A DNA stretch of 64,000 nucleotides from Kurthia gibsonii (GTDB lineage Bacteria > Bacillota > Bacilli > Bacillales_A > Planococcaceae). Positions 24,793 through 35,003 of the stretch are shown one piece after another (within the stretch, counting starts at the first letter, position 1; every line of letters begins with the position of its first letter). The stretch lies in assembly GCF_006539985.1 (NCBI RefSeq), contig NZ_BJOB01000004.1:1-64000 (forward strand). The letters are read 5' to 3'. The notes under the pieces are model-generated. The model worked only from the letters and a program-made list of their open reading frames with translations. It had not been told where the DNA came from and made no database searches. The translations under genes were made by a program, and so were the position numbers.

Positions 24793-26092
24793 TTACATAC
24801 CAGCTAAATCTTCAGAAGATTGATGAATACGTTCAGAGTTTTGTTGAATGGAATTCACGCTCGCCGTTAAATCAGAAACACTTTGGAATAGGTGATCGTT
24901 TCGTTCCGTTAATTGATGCATATAATCGACAATATTACAGAATGAACTACCTGTTGCCATTACTTTTTCACTCGACTGATGAATTAACGATTGTAATTTT
25001 TTAGAAATTTCAGAAATATTTTCGGTCTTGTCGTAGGATTCAGATAAAATTTGATCGACCTCACTAAGCGACACTTTTGTACTTTCAGCTAGTTTTCTCA
25101 CTTCTTCAGCAACAACTGCAAATCCACGCCCATGTTCGCCAGCGCGTGCTGCTTCAATAGAAGCATTCAATGCAAGTAGATTTGTTTGATTTGCAATTTG
25201 TGTAATCATTTGTGCGATGGACGACACTTTTTTATTCAATGTGTGAAGTTGATTAACACTCTCTTGAATCGTATGCATCGTTTCTTGTAGCTGCTCAGAA
25301 TTTTGCTCTGTTTCTTTCAATTGTTCTTGCTCTTTAATAGCAGCTTCACGCACTTCTTCAGCTAGTGCGGAGTTATTACTTGAAAGTTCTTCAAGTTGAC
25401 TTAGTACCGTCATCATATGAATTAAATCGTTATTAGTTTGATGTGTCATTTCACTTAATGAAACGGAGTTATCGCGTATTGCGCTCATCATCTCAGCTTG
25501 ACGATTATTTTCTTGTTTTAATTCTTCTTGATTCTTCTTGATGATGAATTTCATATGATTCTAAAACTATTTGTTGTTCAAAGTTTAAAATTTTAGAAAC
25601 AGCTATTAACATTTTAAATTGTTCTTCAGATGGGTACAATGTTGTTTGTACCAAATTTGAAAAATAATTTAATAAGTCTTGGAAAGTACTCATATACCAT
25701 TTTGGTTCCAAGCCAATGTGCGAGTGTACGGTAGCAATTCGATAACGCTTTTGTAAAAAATTCTCGTTAATAACACCATCAAACATTTCGATAATATGCT
25801 TTTTTAATGTTTGTTGTAAGCGTGTGATTGTACTATGATCACGTATGATTCTACCTAGCGAAGGTTCCTTTTCGAGATTATCATAAAAGTTTGCTACAAT
25901 ATAATCGATATTGTCTTGTACGATAGGGCGCATAACGCGTAAAATAGCTAGGTCATCGACTGTCAGTTGAATCATTTGAATTTGTGTTTGAATTGAATGA
26001 TTTAAATCTGAAGCGATAAGAACATATGGTGTTTCTTTTGCCATACAATCCTCTAGTTGATGTGTGATTGATTTCCTTGTGAATTTTGGCAT
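24793..26092 (-). pseudogene. hemAT: Haem-based aerotactic transducer HemAT, frameshifted by a 10-bp duplication
   Basis: The 5-prime half (26092 down to 25505) encodes a protoglobin sensor domain, with the proximal His in VHSHIGLEPKWYM. The 3-prime half (25554 down to 24793) encodes the methyl-accepting signalling domain ([21 protein letters not shown]). They are in different frames and meet at a perfect 10-bp tandem duplication (25521-25540). Removing one unit restores a single frame of 429 codons, close to the 432 residues of B. subtilis HemAT. The 3-prime half has no ribosome-binding site. As read, oxygen taxis through this protein would be lost. Confidence 0.9.
25521..25540. repeat. 10-bp tandem duplication within hemAT
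   Basis: Two exact adjacent copies of attcttcttg. On the coding strand this turns [13 protein letters not shown] into [15 protein letters not shown]-stop. Loss of one copy restores the frame. Confidence 0.95.
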
Positions 26093-26158
26093 GAATCATC
26101 AGCTCCTTTTGTGTAATAAAAGTATGTAAATAATTAAAAAGAAAGAAGTGCAAAATAA

Positions 26159-27673
26159 ATGAAATTGATTGCTCTAGATCAAACGTATCCACAAGATTGG
26201 ATTCGTGTTATTACGCATATTTGTAATTTATTCTTTGAGGATTCTAAAGTAACAACAAAAAATGAATTAGCAGATGTCCATGTATCGTTTATGTATGATA
26301 TTTCGGAGGACTTCACGGTTTCTGTAACATCAATATTAGTAGTTGATAATAAACAGTTTGTAAGTGAATTCACCCAAAAATATGAAGAAGATGCAGATAA
26401 ACGTGGTGTGAATATCCGCTTGAAGCGAGCGGTTTCGCACGTTTTATTAGAAAACCTTGAAAAAATGACAAAAATTTATCAGAAGTGGGGTATCCTTACA
26501 GGGGTGCGTCCGACCAAATTGTATCACAAATTTAGGAGAAATGGTCTATCTAAAGAGGAAATAAGAAACAAACTAGCGACAGAATTTAGATTATCAAATG
26601 AAAAAGTAGATTTAATGGAAAAAATTGTAGAAAGACAACTAGTGACAATTCCTGATTTAGATACAATTGGTAATGAAGTGAGTATCTATATTGGTATTCC
26701 GTTTTGCCCGACAAAATGTGCCTATTGTACATTCCCTGCTTATGCAATTCAAAGTAACCGTAAAAAAGGTCGCGTAGCCACTTTTTTAGATGGTTTGCAT
26801 ATTGAGATTGAACGAATGGGACAGTGGCTGACTGAAAATAATATGAAGATTACATCAGTCTATTGGGGCGGCGGAACACCGACTTCAATTGAAGCAGAAG
26901 AAATGGATGCGCTATATGAGACGATGTATCGTTCATTCCCAAATCCTGAAACAATTCGTGAAATAACTGTTGAAGCAGGTAGACCAGATACAATTACGGA
27001 AGAAAAATTAGCTGTACTTCGCAAATGGGGAATTGACCGTATTAGTGTAAATCCACAATCTTATACAGACGAAACATTAAAAGCAATTGGTCGCCATCAT
27101 ACTGTACAAGAAACGATTGATAAATTCTGGTTAGCTCGTAAAGAGGGAATGAGTAATATTAATATGGATTTAATTATTGGATTACCAAATGAGGGAATGG
27201 AGGAGTTTGAACATTCTATTGAAGAAACAGCGAAAATGCAGCCAGAATCATTAACTGTTCATACACTATCATTCAAACGTGCTTCTGAAATGACACATAA
27301 TCGTGATCGTTACAAAGTAGCAGATCGTCAAACAGCTGAGAAGATGATGAATCGTGCAAAAGAATGGACAGCTGAAAATAATTATGTACCATACTATTTG
27401 TATAGACAAAAAAATATCGTTGGTAACTTAGAAAATATAGGCTATTCTAAGCCTGGAGAAGAAAGTATATACAATATAGCCATTATGGAAGAGGTTCAAA
27501 CTATCATTGGTCTCGGTTGTGGTGCTTCAAGCAAGTTTGTTCATGCTGACACAGGTAAGATTGAACAGTACCATAATCCAAAAGAGCCAGCCGCCTATAT
27601 TATGACGTATGAAGATTCAATTAATAAGAAGATTGAACTTTTAAATGACATGTATGGTGTGAAAATTAAATAG
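26159..27673 (+). CDS. hemZ: Oxygen-independent coproporphyrinogen dehydrogenase-family radical SAM protein HemZ
   Basis: A 504-residue cytosolic radical SAM enzyme. The N-terminal 170 residues are typical of HemZ, followed by the cluster motif C-x3-C-x2-C (CPTKCAYCTF, about 183-192), GGGTPTS and a HemN-like C-terminal region. B. subtilis HemZ is 501 residues. It is implicated in anaerobic coproporphyrinogen III oxidation, although HemN-family members also include haem chaperones. It is divergent from hemAT across 66 bp. Confidence 0.9.
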   Translation: MKLIALDQTYPQDWIRVITHICNLFFEDSKVTTKNELADVHVSFMYDISEDFTVSVTSILVVDNKQFVSEFTQKYEEDADKRGVNIRLKRAVSHVLLENLEKMTKIYQKWGILTGVRPTKLYHKFRRNGLSKEEIRNKLATEFRLSNEKVDLMEKIVERQLVTIPDLDTIGNEVSIYIGIPFCPTKCAYCTFPAYAIQSNRKKGRVATFLDGLHIEIERMGQWLTENNMKITSVYWGGGTPTSIEAEEMDALYETMYRSFPNPETIREITVEAGRPDTITEEKLAVLRKWGIDRISVNPQSYTDETLKAIGRHHTVQETIDKFWLARKEGMSNINMDLIIGLPNEGMEEFEHSIEETAKMQPESLTVHTLSFKRASEMTHNRDRYKVADRQTAEKMMNRAKEWTAENNYVPYYLYRQKNIVGNLENIGYSKPGEESIYNIAIMEEVQTIIGLGCGASSKFVHADTGKIEQYHNPKEPAAYIMTYEDSINKKIELLNDMYGVKIK

Positions 27674-27678
27674 AATCG

Positions 27679-27715
27679 AAAAGAAGTGATAACAAATGTT
27701 ATGGCTTCTTTTTAA
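27679..27715 (+). terminator. Intrinsic terminator after hemZ
   Basis: aaaagaag...ataac pairs with gttat...cttctttt, followed by ttaattttt. Confidence 0.7.
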
Positions 27716-27777
27716 TTTTTGCTTTTTTAAATCTTCTTTCGATACGATAGAGATATGACAAAATAGGGGGAATGGAT

Positions 27778-28872
27778 ATGAGCTATTATTTAGTTGTACC
27801 TGATTCATTTAAAGGAACGTTGGGTTCACAAGAAGTTGCTAACATAATTGAACAAGAGATTATAAAACAAAATCCACAACATGAAGTAAAAAAGATGATT
27901 ATGTCAGATGGAGGAGAAGGCTTTTTAGAAGCGATGACTTCAGAGGAAGAACGATTTCACCATACTGTACTGAATACAATAGCCGAGCCAATAGAAGTTA
28001 TGTACGGCATAAAAGATGGAAAAATGATTATTGAGATGGCGCAGTGTGCAGGTGTAATGCTACTTTCAGCCACGCAATTAAATCCTAAAATCACAACGAC
28101 ATATGGTGTTGGGCAACTGATACATTTAGCACTTGAAAAGGGGTTAAGCGAAATTGTGATTGGTATTGGTGGGAGTGCAACAAATGATGGAGGAGCAGGT
28201 ATGCTTGCCGCACTAGGTGCAAAGTTTTATAACGCGCAAGGTGAAAATTTGGAAATTCCTAAGCTACATGACATTGATACAGTTGATACGAGCCAGATGC
28301 ATGTACCAACAGAGCTTCATGTAACGATTGCATCCGATGTAACCAACCCTTTATGTGGTGAACAAGGAGCAACGTATGTTTTTTCGGAGCAAAAAGGATT
28401 ATCAAAAGAAGATTTCGAAGAATATGATGCATATATGAATCATGTGGGTCGCTTATATGAACGTAAAACGAAAAAAAGTGTCATGAATGAACAAGGAGCA
28501 GGTGCAGCAGGAGGTATTGGGGCAGCGTTATTAGCTTTCTTCAATACAACAATGGTATCAGGTGCAGAGATTGTATTGAAGGAACAGCAATTCAAGCAAC
28601 ATCTTCAACAAGCAGATTGGGTCATTACAGGAGAGGGAAAAACAGATCGACAAACATTGGAAGGTAAAGCTCCTTTTCAAATTGCATATCAAACAAAGCT
28701 ACAAAATAAAAAGACGATGTTGATTTCTGGAAAAGTTGAAAATAAAGATATGCTCGCTATTTACTTTGATGAAATACATGAAATTATCACGAAAGAAATA
28801 ACAATAGAAGAAGCTTTAAATAGACCGGAAAAATCACTTCAAAAGTGTTTACAACAAATTTCTTTTCAATAG
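27778..28872 (+). CDS. Glycerate kinase
   Basis: A 364-residue cytosolic kinase of the GlxK/GarK type that phosphorylates D-glycerate. Family signatures: VVPDSFKGTLGS at the N terminus, MSDGGEGF (about 43-50), IGIGGSATNDGGAG (about 131-144) and DWVITGEGKTDRQTLEGKAP (about 280-299). The start is the ATG 7 bp after aggggg; an ATG two codons upstream is too close to that site. Monocistronic. Confidence 0.92.
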   Translation: MSYYLVVPDSFKGTLGSQEVANIIEQEIIKQNPQHEVKKMIMSDGGEGFLEAMTSEEERFHHTVLNTIAEPIEVMYGIKDGKMIIEMAQCAGVMLLSATQLNPKITTTYGVGQLIHLALEKGLSEIVIGIGGSATNDGGAGMLAALGAKFYNAQGENLEIPKLHDIDTVDTSQMHVPTELHVTIASDVTNPLCGEQGATYVFSEQKGLSKEDFEEYDAYMNHVGRLYERKTKKSVMNEQGAGAAGGIGAALLAFFNTTMVSGAEIVLKEQQFKQHLQQADWVITGEGKTDRQTLEGKAPFQIAYQTKLQNKKTMLISGKVENKDMLAIYFDEIHEIITKEITIEEALNRPEKSLQKCLQQISFQ

Positions 28873-28972
28873 AATGTCATAACGTGGTGTTTAATCCAAT
28901 ATTTATTAAGGTATAAAGTGTTATGACTCAAATCGTAGTTTGAATCCTACGAAAAAGTGGGAGGGATCGCGC

Positions 28973-29806
28973 ATGACAGAAGAAAGTTTGAAATCTTACT
29001 TAATCCAAATTCAACAACAAGATATTGAATGGAATGAAGTAGATGTTAATAACGTTGTTCGAGAGATGTTTGATCATATACAAACAACCGATATTGAATT
29101 GAAAGAGAAGTTAATAGAACCCCTCTTGTCAGAGATGGTTCAATATCATCTAACAGAATCGGCCTTAGAAGCATTAGCCAAAAAATGTGTCGATGAAGAA
29201 CATTTATATAAAGAAATTGGGGATACTGTTACACGTTATAAAATGACTCGTGCATTTTCGATGTATGTTATTAAAGAATTAGTAGAGAGAGATGTAAAAG
29301 ATGTTTTTTTATCACATGACACATTTGATTTGCTTAAAAGAGAAGTGATTCTCTACACTAATCTTGAACAAGATTATCGTTTTTATACGGAGGATATGGG
29401 ATGGGTGAATAGTGTTCTTTTTAGTCTAGAAGCATTGTATGCAATTGTTCAAAATACTCGTCTAGATCCAGCAGAATATACGCAGATTTTTCAAACAGTT
29501 ATGAATAAGATTTTTACAGCACAGATAATCTATCAGTATGATGAAGAAGAAATAACAGTAGACTTTATTCAATTACTGTTAGAAAAAGACTTTTCAGAGC
29601 AAAAAATCATTGATTTTTTAGAAAGAGTACCTGCATTTTTAGAAGGACAAAAAGAAAAGATGACACATATAAACTATTGGAATTTGTATAAAAATTGCAA
29701 GTCTCTTTTACGGAGTTTATATATTCGCCTCGATTTGTGTGAAAACCAACCACTTTTGCTTGCTGAAGTGAAAAAGTGCTTACCTAAAATATCTTTTACT
29801 TTTTAA
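28973..29806 (+). CDS. DUF2785-like hypothetical protein
   Basis: A 277-residue soluble, mostly helical acidic protein. The central stretch GWVNSVLFSLEALYAIVQ (about 143-160) resembles the GWxHAxAH..D region of DUF2785, but the histidines are absent, so it is a divergent member or only similar. Function unknown. The ATG after gggaggg is chosen; a longer TTG frame has no ribosome-binding site. Confidence 0.6.
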   Translation: MTEESLKSYLIQIQQQDIEWNEVDVNNVVREMFDHIQTTDIELKEKLIEPLLSEMVQYHLTESALEALAKKCVDEEHLYKEIGDTVTRYKMTRAFSMYVIKELVERDVKDVFLSHDTFDLLKREVILYTNLEQDYRFYTEDMGWVNSVLFSLEALYAIVQNTRLDPAEYTQIFQTVMNKIFTAQIIYQYDEEEITVDFIQLLLEKDFSEQKIIDFLERVPAFLEGQKEKMTHINYWNLYKNCKSLLRSLYIRLDLCENQPLLLAEVKKCLPKISFTF

Positions 29807-29843
29807 AAAAGACTTTATATTAAAAGTATAGAGTCTTTTTTTG
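29806..29843 (+). terminator. Intrinsic terminator
   Basis: aaaaagactttata pairs with tatagagtcttttt (one G-T), followed by T-runs. Confidence 0.85.
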
Positions 29844-30463
29844 TTTTTTTGATATTTCGAAGTCTTACTATATTGAAAAAACTAAAAAAACATATAAAAA
29901 GAATAAAATGTGCTAAAAAAAGCATTTTTCTTAGAAATTGTGCGAGAAATCAATTATTTAAGAAAATACGAATTTTTAAAATATTCTTATAGTTTAAAAA
30001 TAGATAAAAAGACACAAATTACACTAAAAAATCAATACTTTAACGAATTAGTGTACGAACTATTTTTAATCCATACAACATTAGTCTGAATAATTAAATA
30101 TTTATAAATAATTATTTCATAGTATATTTATTATTTATTTGACGATTTTGAACTCTTTTTTCTAATAAAAATGCAAGAGAAATTAGAATTGGATAAATAA
30201 GTATGTTAATTTAGAAAAGATATAATTATGTGCAAGTTGAAAATATTCTTTCAACTTCTTTTTTTCTTAAAATTGTTTTGCTATAGTAATAACATGCTAT
30301 TTGCGAATGGTTCTATTCTTTTTATTCACTTACTTTATACAAGTTAGTTGTACAACTTCTACATATCTATAGAGACGGATATTTTTTACATAAACGAAAC
30401 GTAGATGAACGTAGTACATTTTCAACAGAAGTATAGAAAAAAGAGAGTAGTAAACATACGTGA
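29844..30463. other. AT-rich gene-free region upstream of the opp cluster
   Basis: About 620 bp with very high A+T and no plausible ORF. A sequence aatttttaaaatatt at about 29970 matches 12 of 15 positions of the CodY box. I find no promoter I can defend. With 30464-30741 this is the longest gene-free stretch in the window. Confidence 0.5.
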
Positions 30464-30707
30464 ATAATCAAAGATAATAATTTTGATTATCAAGTTGGTC
30501 GCATGGGGTGAATCGAGTGGCAATGATGCGAATACATTGTTCATTGTGTATAACAACTGCTGATCATGGTAATAACACAAAGGTTTTATGGGGGCATGGA
30601 ATAGGGGCTATGTCTGTAAGTGAGTGACATAATGTAAGGTCAGTGCGTATGGTGACAGATGAACACCATACTGGGGCTGCTTAGGAGTGTTAACTTCTGA
30701 ACAGCCC
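30464..30707 (+). ncRNA. Structured leader upstream of oppB (candidate cis-regulatory RNA)
   Basis: Six hairpins in sequence: ataatcaaa/tttgattat (30464-30490), tcgcat/atgcga (30499-30531), a weak stem at 30532-30551, tatgtc/gacata (about 30609-30631), gtatggtg/caccatac (30647-30671) and gggctg/cagccc with an inner aggag/cttct (30674-30707). The GC content is higher than the surrounding AT-rich DNA. It matches no riboswitch class I know. Confidence 0.45.
30517..30627 (+). CDS. Possible 36-residue leader ORF upstream of oppB
   Basis: A GTG-initiated ORF (first residues MAMMRIHCSLCITTAD) with ggggtg 6 bp upstream, located inside the structured leader. It contains a C-x2-C pair and GHG, but no family is recognised. 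It could be a leader peptide or chance. Only the ribosome-binding site supports it. Confidence 0.3.
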   Translation: MAMMRIHCSLCITTADHGNNTKVLWGHGIGAMSVSE

Positions 30708-30741
30708 ATCTTTTAATTAAGAAATAAGGGGAGGCTATAAC

Positions 30742-31674
30742 ATGTTAAAGTATATTTTAAAACGTCTTGGATATATTTTAGTGGCATTATTCGTAATTGT
30801 AACAATTACATTCTTCTTAATGCGTATCGCACCGGGTAGCCCGTTTGCGAGTGAGAAGAGTTTACCACCTGAGATTGAAAAAGCAATGAATGCTGAATAC
30901 GGCTTAGACAATCCATGGTATATCCAATATAAAGATTATTTAATTTCAACAGCACAATTCGACTTCGGTCAATCAATGAAGTATAAGGATCGTTCAACAA
31001 ACGATATGATCGCGGAAAGTTTCCCAGTATCTTTAACACTTGGAGTAGAAGCGATGTTACTTGCAGTAGGACTTGGTGTCTTAATCGGGGTTGTCACAGC
31101 ACTCTATCATAATAAATTCCCAGATTACCTCGGTACGACAATTGCCGTACTCGGTATATCCGTCCCATCCTTTATCTTGGCAGGCCTTTTACAATACTTT
31201 GTCGGTTTAAAAGCAGGTTGGTTACCGATTAGTGGATGGAATGGCTTTGCATATAGTATATTACCAGCCCTCTCAATTGCCATTACGCATATGGGCTTCA
31301 TCGCAAAATTAACACGTTCTAGTATGTTAGAACAAAATCATTCTGAATATGTGAAAATGGCGCGTGCAAAAGGGCTTGGTAAATGGACAACAGTATTCAA
31401 ACATACACTTCGTAATGCATTATTACCTGTTGTTACGTACTTAGGACCATTATTTGCAGGGGTTATCACTGGTAGTTTCATCGTGGAACAAATCTTTGCG
31501 ATTCCAGGATTAGGTAAGTATTTCGTAACATCGATTACAAACCGTGATTACACAGTTATTATGGGTACGACAGTATTCTATTCAATCATCTTATTACTTG
31601 GTGTATTAATTGTTGATATTTTATACGGATTCATCGATCCACGTATCAAGCTGAAAGGAGCGAAAAAATCATGA
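30742..31674 (+). CDS. oppB: Oligopeptide ABC transporter permease, copy 1
   Basis: A 310-residue membrane protein with six helices and the binding-protein-dependent transport motif [20 protein letters not shown] (about 201-220), which contacts the ATPase. It is the OppB/DppB subunit of a peptide importer. Its stop overlaps the oppC start (ATGA). It differs from copy 2 (36754-37686) at only nine residues. Confidence 0.93.
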   Translation: MLKYILKRLGYILVALFVIVTITFFLMRIAPGSPFASEKSLPPEIEKAMNAEYGLDNPWYIQYKDYLISTAQFDFGQSMKYKDRSTNDMIAESFPVSLTLGVEAMLLAVGLGVLIGVVTALYHNKFPDYLGTTIAVLGISVPSFILAGLLQYFVGLKAGWLPISGWNGFAYSILPALSIAITHMGFIAKLTRSSMLEQNHSEYVKMARAKGLGKWTTVFKHTLRNALLPVVTYLGPLFAGVITGSFIVEQIFAIPGLGKYFVTSITNRDYTVIMGTTVFYSIILLLGVLIVDILYGFIDPRIKLKGAKKS

Positions 31675-32588
31675 CACAACCAATTCCAAAAGAAAAATTC
31701 AAAATTGTCGGTGTAGATGAAAAGAAAAGTGAACGCTTAGCCGATAAGTCGGTATCGTTCTGGAAAGAAGTATGGATTCGCTTCTCTCATAATAAGCTTG
31801 CAGTAGTAGGGATGATTGTCATTGCGATTATTGCTTTAATGGCTATTTTTGCACCGATGTTATCACCTTATAAATATGATGAAATTCTTGGTCGCTTTAA
31901 TGAAGCACCTAGCGCAAAAAACTGGTTTGGTACAGATGACTTAGGTCGTGATGTATTTACACGTATTTGGTACGGAGCACGTATTTCATTATTTATCGGT
32001 CTGGCAGCAGCAGTAATCGATTTAATTATCGGGGTTGCATGGGGCTCAATCGCTGGTCTTGTAGGCGGAAAAGTCGATGATATTATGATGCGTATTGCAG
32101 ATGTACTAACAGCAGTACCTTATCTATTAGTTGTTATTATCTTACTTGTTGTTTTACAACCAGGTTTACTACCAATGATTATCGCACTGTCGATTACAGG
32201 TTGGGTAAACATGGCGCGTATCGTACGTGGTGAAGTATTATCTATTAAAAATCAAGAGTATGTTCTTGCTGCCCGCACACTTGGCGCAAGTACAGGGCAT
32301 TTAATTATGCGTCACTTAGTACCAAATGCACTTGGTGCGATTATCGTAACGATGACATTAACAATTCCAAATGCCATCTTCACAGAGTCATTCTTGAGTT
32401 ATATCGGTTTAGGTGTACCACAACCACAAGCAAGTTGGGGAACAATGGCATCAGACGGGAACAATGCGATTGATACAGCACCTTGGCGTTTAATCTTCCC
32501 AGCAATTTTCATTTCATTAACAATCTTTGCATTCAATGCAGTCGGTGACGGTTTGCGTGATGCACTCGATCCAAAACTACGTAAATAG
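31671..32588 (+). CDS. oppC: Oligopeptide ABC transporter permease, copy 1
   Basis: A 305-residue permease with an N-terminal OppC_N region and the EAA loop [20 protein letters not shown] (about 196-215). It pairs with OppB to form the membrane channel. About 19 residues differ from copy 2 (37683-38600), mostly in the first 135 residues. It is coupled to oppB by the ATGA overlap, and oppD follows 12 bp later. Confidence 0.93.
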   Translation: MTQPIPKEKFKIVGVDEKKSERLADKSVSFWKEVWIRFSHNKLAVVGMIVIAIIALMAIFAPMLSPYKYDEILGRFNEAPSAKNWFGTDDLGRDVFTRIWYGARISLFIGLAAAVIDLIIGVAWGSIAGLVGGKVDDIMMRIADVLTAVPYLLVVIILLVVLQPGLLPMIIALSITGWVNMARIVRGEVLSIKNQEYVLAARTLGASTGHLIMRHLVPNALGAIIVTMTLTIPNAIFTESFLSYIGLGVPQPQASWGTMASDGNNAIDTAPWRLIFPAIFISLTIFAFNAVGDGLRDALDPKLRK

Positions 32589-32600
32589 GAGGTGTGGAAA

Positions 32601-33659
32601 ATGGCTGAAACCATTTTAGAAGTTAAAAATTTAAAAATAAATTTCAAAACGTATGCGGGTCTTGTACATGCCGTACGTGGTGTAAACTTCGATTTGAAAC
32701 AAGGTGAGACACTTGCCATTGTAGGTGAGTCAGGTTCAGGGAAATCTGTAACGAGTAATGCATTGATGAAACTGATTCCACAACCACCAGGCATCTATGC
32801 AGATGGTCAAATTTTGTTTGAAGGTCGTGATTTAATTCCACTGACTGAAAAACAAATGTCAAAAATTCGTGGAAATGACATTGCAATGATTTTCCAAGAT
32901 CCAATGACAGCACTAAACCCAACGATGAAAGTTGGAAAGCAGATTACAGAAGTTATTTTGAAACATAATAAAAATACATCGCGTGCAGAAGCAAAAAAAC
33001 GTGCGATTGAATTATTAGATGAAGTTGGGATTCCTTATCCAGAACAGCGCTTCTCGCAATATCCACATGAATTTTCTGGTGGTATGCGTCAGCGTGTGGT
33101 AATCGCTATTGCATTAGCAGCAGAACCAAAACTACTTATTGCAGACGAACCAACAACAGCACTAGACGTAACAATTCAAGCGCAAATTATTGAATTAATG
33201 AAGAAAATTCAAAAAGAGCGTAATACATCAATCATCTTCATCACGCATGATTTAGGTGTTGTAGCGAATGTAGCTGATCGTGTAGCGGTTATGTACGCTG
33301 GACAAATTGTAGAATATGGTACAGTGAATGAAATTTTCTATAATCCTAAACATCCTTATACATGGGGATTACTTGGTTCGATGCCTGATTTAGATAATAA
33401 TGCAGATGAGTTATTACGTACGATTCCAGGCTCACCACCAGACTTAACAAACCCACCAAAAGGTGATGCGTTTGCAGCACGTAATGAGTTTGCGATGCAA
33501 ATTGATTACGAAGAAGAGCCACCAATGTTCCAAGTGTCACCAACACACTTCGCGAAAACATGGTTACTACATCCAGATGCACCAAAAGTAGAATTACCTG
33601 AAGCTGTTGCAAAGCGCATTAAAGGTTATTTAGGTGAGGAGGTCGAGCAATATGTCTGA
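32601..33659 (+). CDS. oppD: Oligopeptide ABC transporter ATP-binding protein, copy 1
   Basis: A 352-residue ATPase with Walker A GESGSGKS (about 39-46), signature FSGGMRQR, Walker B LLIADEPTTALDVT and the C-terminal oligo_HPY domain (HPYTWGLLGSMPDLD, about 250-264). The start is the ATG after ggaggtg. It overlaps oppF by 8 nt, so translation is coupled. Confidence 0.93.
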   Translation: MAETILEVKNLKINFKTYAGLVHAVRGVNFDLKQGETLAIVGESGSGKSVTSNALMKLIPQPPGIYADGQILFEGRDLIPLTEKQMSKIRGNDIAMIFQDPMTALNPTMKVGKQITEVILKHNKNTSRAEAKKRAIELLDEVGIPYPEQRFSQYPHEFSGGMRQRVVIAIALAAEPKLLIADEPTTALDVTIQAQIIELMKKIQKERNTSIIFITHDLGVVANVADRVAVMYAGQIVEYGTVNEIFYNPKHPYTWGLLGSMPDLDNNADELLRTIPGSPPDLTNPPKGDAFAARNEFAMQIDYEEEPPMFQVSPTHFAKTWLLHPDAPKVELPEAVAKRIKGYLGEEVEQYV

Positions 33660-34548
33660 GAAAATTTTAGAAGTTAAAAATTTACAACAACATTTTGGTT
33701 CGATTAGAGCAGTCGATGGAATTAGTTTCGATGTTTATAAAGGTGAAACACTCGGTCTTGTAGGTGAATCAGGTTGTGGAAAATCAACAACAGGTCGCTC
33801 GATTATCCGTCTATATGACATTACAGGTGGAGAAATTATCTTCAAAGGTCAAAATATTCATGGTAAAAAATCGAAAAAAGAATTACAACAATTCAATAAA
33901 GAAATGCAAATGATTTTCCAAGACCCTTATGCATCATTAAATCCACGTATGACAGCAGGCGAGATTATCGCAGAGGGTTTTGATATCCATGGCATGCACA
34001 AAGATAAAAAGAAGCGTAAAGAAGTTATTGGAGAATTACTAGAGGCAGTAGGTTTAAATCGTGAACATGCTGGGCGTTATGCACATGAATTCTCAGGTGG
34101 TCAACGTCAACGTATCGGTATTGCACGCGCATTAAGCTTAGACCCTAGCTTTATTATTGCAGATGAACCAATTTCTGCATTAGACGTTTCAATTCAAGCA
34201 CAGGTGGTAAACTTACTAAAGCAATTACAAAAAGAGCGTGATTTAACATATTTATTTATCGCGCATGATCTATCAATGGTGAAATACATCAGTGATCGTA
34301 TCGCTGTAATGCGCCGTGGTAAAATTGTTGAACTAGGTACAGCAGAAGATATTTACTATCATCCTGTACACCCATATACAAAGTCATTATTATCAGCTAT
34401 TCCATTGCCAGATCCAAAAACAGAAGCGACACGTGTACGAATTCCTTATGAACATGAGGAAGTAGGCGAAGGTGGAAAAACACATGAAGTATTCCCAGGT
34501 CATTTTGTTTATGGAACAGAAGAGCAATTGAAGAGATGGCGTCCATAA
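33652..34548 (+). CDS. oppF: Oligopeptide ABC transporter ATP-binding protein, copy 1
   Basis: A 298-residue ATPase that is the partner of OppD. Walker A is GESGCGKS, the signature is FSGGQRQR, Walker B is [14 protein letters not shown], and [16 protein letters not shown] lies in the C-terminal domain. The ATG lies inside the end of oppD with gaggaggtcgag as ribosome-binding site. A hairpin follows, then oppA under its own leader. Confidence 0.93.
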   Translation: MSEKILEVKNLQQHFGSIRAVDGISFDVYKGETLGLVGESGCGKSTTGRSIIRLYDITGGEIIFKGQNIHGKKSKKELQQFNKEMQMIFQDPYASLNPRMTAGEIIAEGFDIHGMHKDKKKRKEVIGELLEAVGLNREHAGRYAHEFSGGQRQRIGIARALSLDPSFIIADEPISALDVSIQAQVVNLLKQLQKERDLTYLFIAHDLSMVKYISDRIAVMRRGKIVELGTAEDIYYHPVHPYTKSLLSAIPLPDPKTEATRVRIPYEHEEVGEGGKTHEVFPGHFVYGTEEQLKRWRP

Positions 34549-34566
34549 ATATAACAATATAATAGT

Positions 34567-34597
34567 AAGAAGTCGCTTTTAAAAAAAGTGACTTCTT
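34567..34597 (+). terminator. Hairpin after oppF
   Basis: aagaagtcgctttt pairs with aaaagtgacttctt (one G-T). The downstream tract is not T-rich, so termination may be weak or the hairpin may protect the mRNA end. Confidence 0.5.
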
Positions 34598-34878
34598 CAC
34601 TATATATTCTCATTATTACAATATAAGTGAGAAGTTTTGTTGTGCGAAACATTAGAATGTGAAAATAAATTACCAACATGCTTTTTTAATTAACTAGTTA
34701 ATAGATAACTGAAAAATGGTATATAATGGTTTTTGTTTTCGTTTCATTGAATCAATTATTTAATGTGATGAAGTATTTTATTACTTTTGAGGATAAAAGC
34801 ACATTCAAAATAATGATATTTTTTTGTTTTCAATTTGGTCATAGATGTTAGAAAAAATAGAAACTTACAATTATTTTA

Positions 34879-34925
34879 ATTTTTTTGAAAAATTAAAAGA
34901 TAATGTTTTTAATTTTCTATACATT
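34879..34925 (+). promoter_or_regulatory. Candidate CodY boxes upstream of oppA
   Basis: Two 15-mers, one with core tttttttgaaaaa and one aattttctatacatt, each match 12 of 15 positions of the CodY consensus. CodY represses peptide transporters in several Bacillales. In DNA this AT-rich such matches also occur by chance. Confidence 0.35.
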
Positions 34926-34939
34926 TTGATATTATATTA

Positions 34940-34965
34940 ATAGCTATACAAGGTAGCTATTTTTC
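34940..34965 (+). terminator. Small hairpin with T-run in the oppA leader
   Basis: atagcta pairs with tagctat around a 7-nt loop, followed by tttttct, 39 bp before the oppA start. It may be an attenuator or an mRNA-stabilising 5-prime structure. Confidence 0.45.
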
Positions 34966-35003
34966 TACTTGGAAGAATAATTTCAATAAAGGGGGCTTCA
35001 TTT

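Larger units (their letters stand above)
34549..35003 (+). other. Intergenic region between oppF and oppA
   Basis: 455 bp without a gene, strongly AT-rich. It holds a hairpin without a good T-run (34567-34597), two sequences matching 12 of 15 CodY-box positions (34879-34893 and 34911-34925) and a short hairpin with T-run at 34940-34965. The oppA Shine-Dalgarno aaaggggg ends it. The layout suggests that oppA is separately transcribed. Confidence 0.5.

Noticed and set aside
24793-26092. Two separate genes, a globin-domain protein and a short chemotaxis transducer
   Set aside because: The second frame has no ribosome-binding site, and removing one 10-bp repeat unit fuses the two into a normal-length HemAT.
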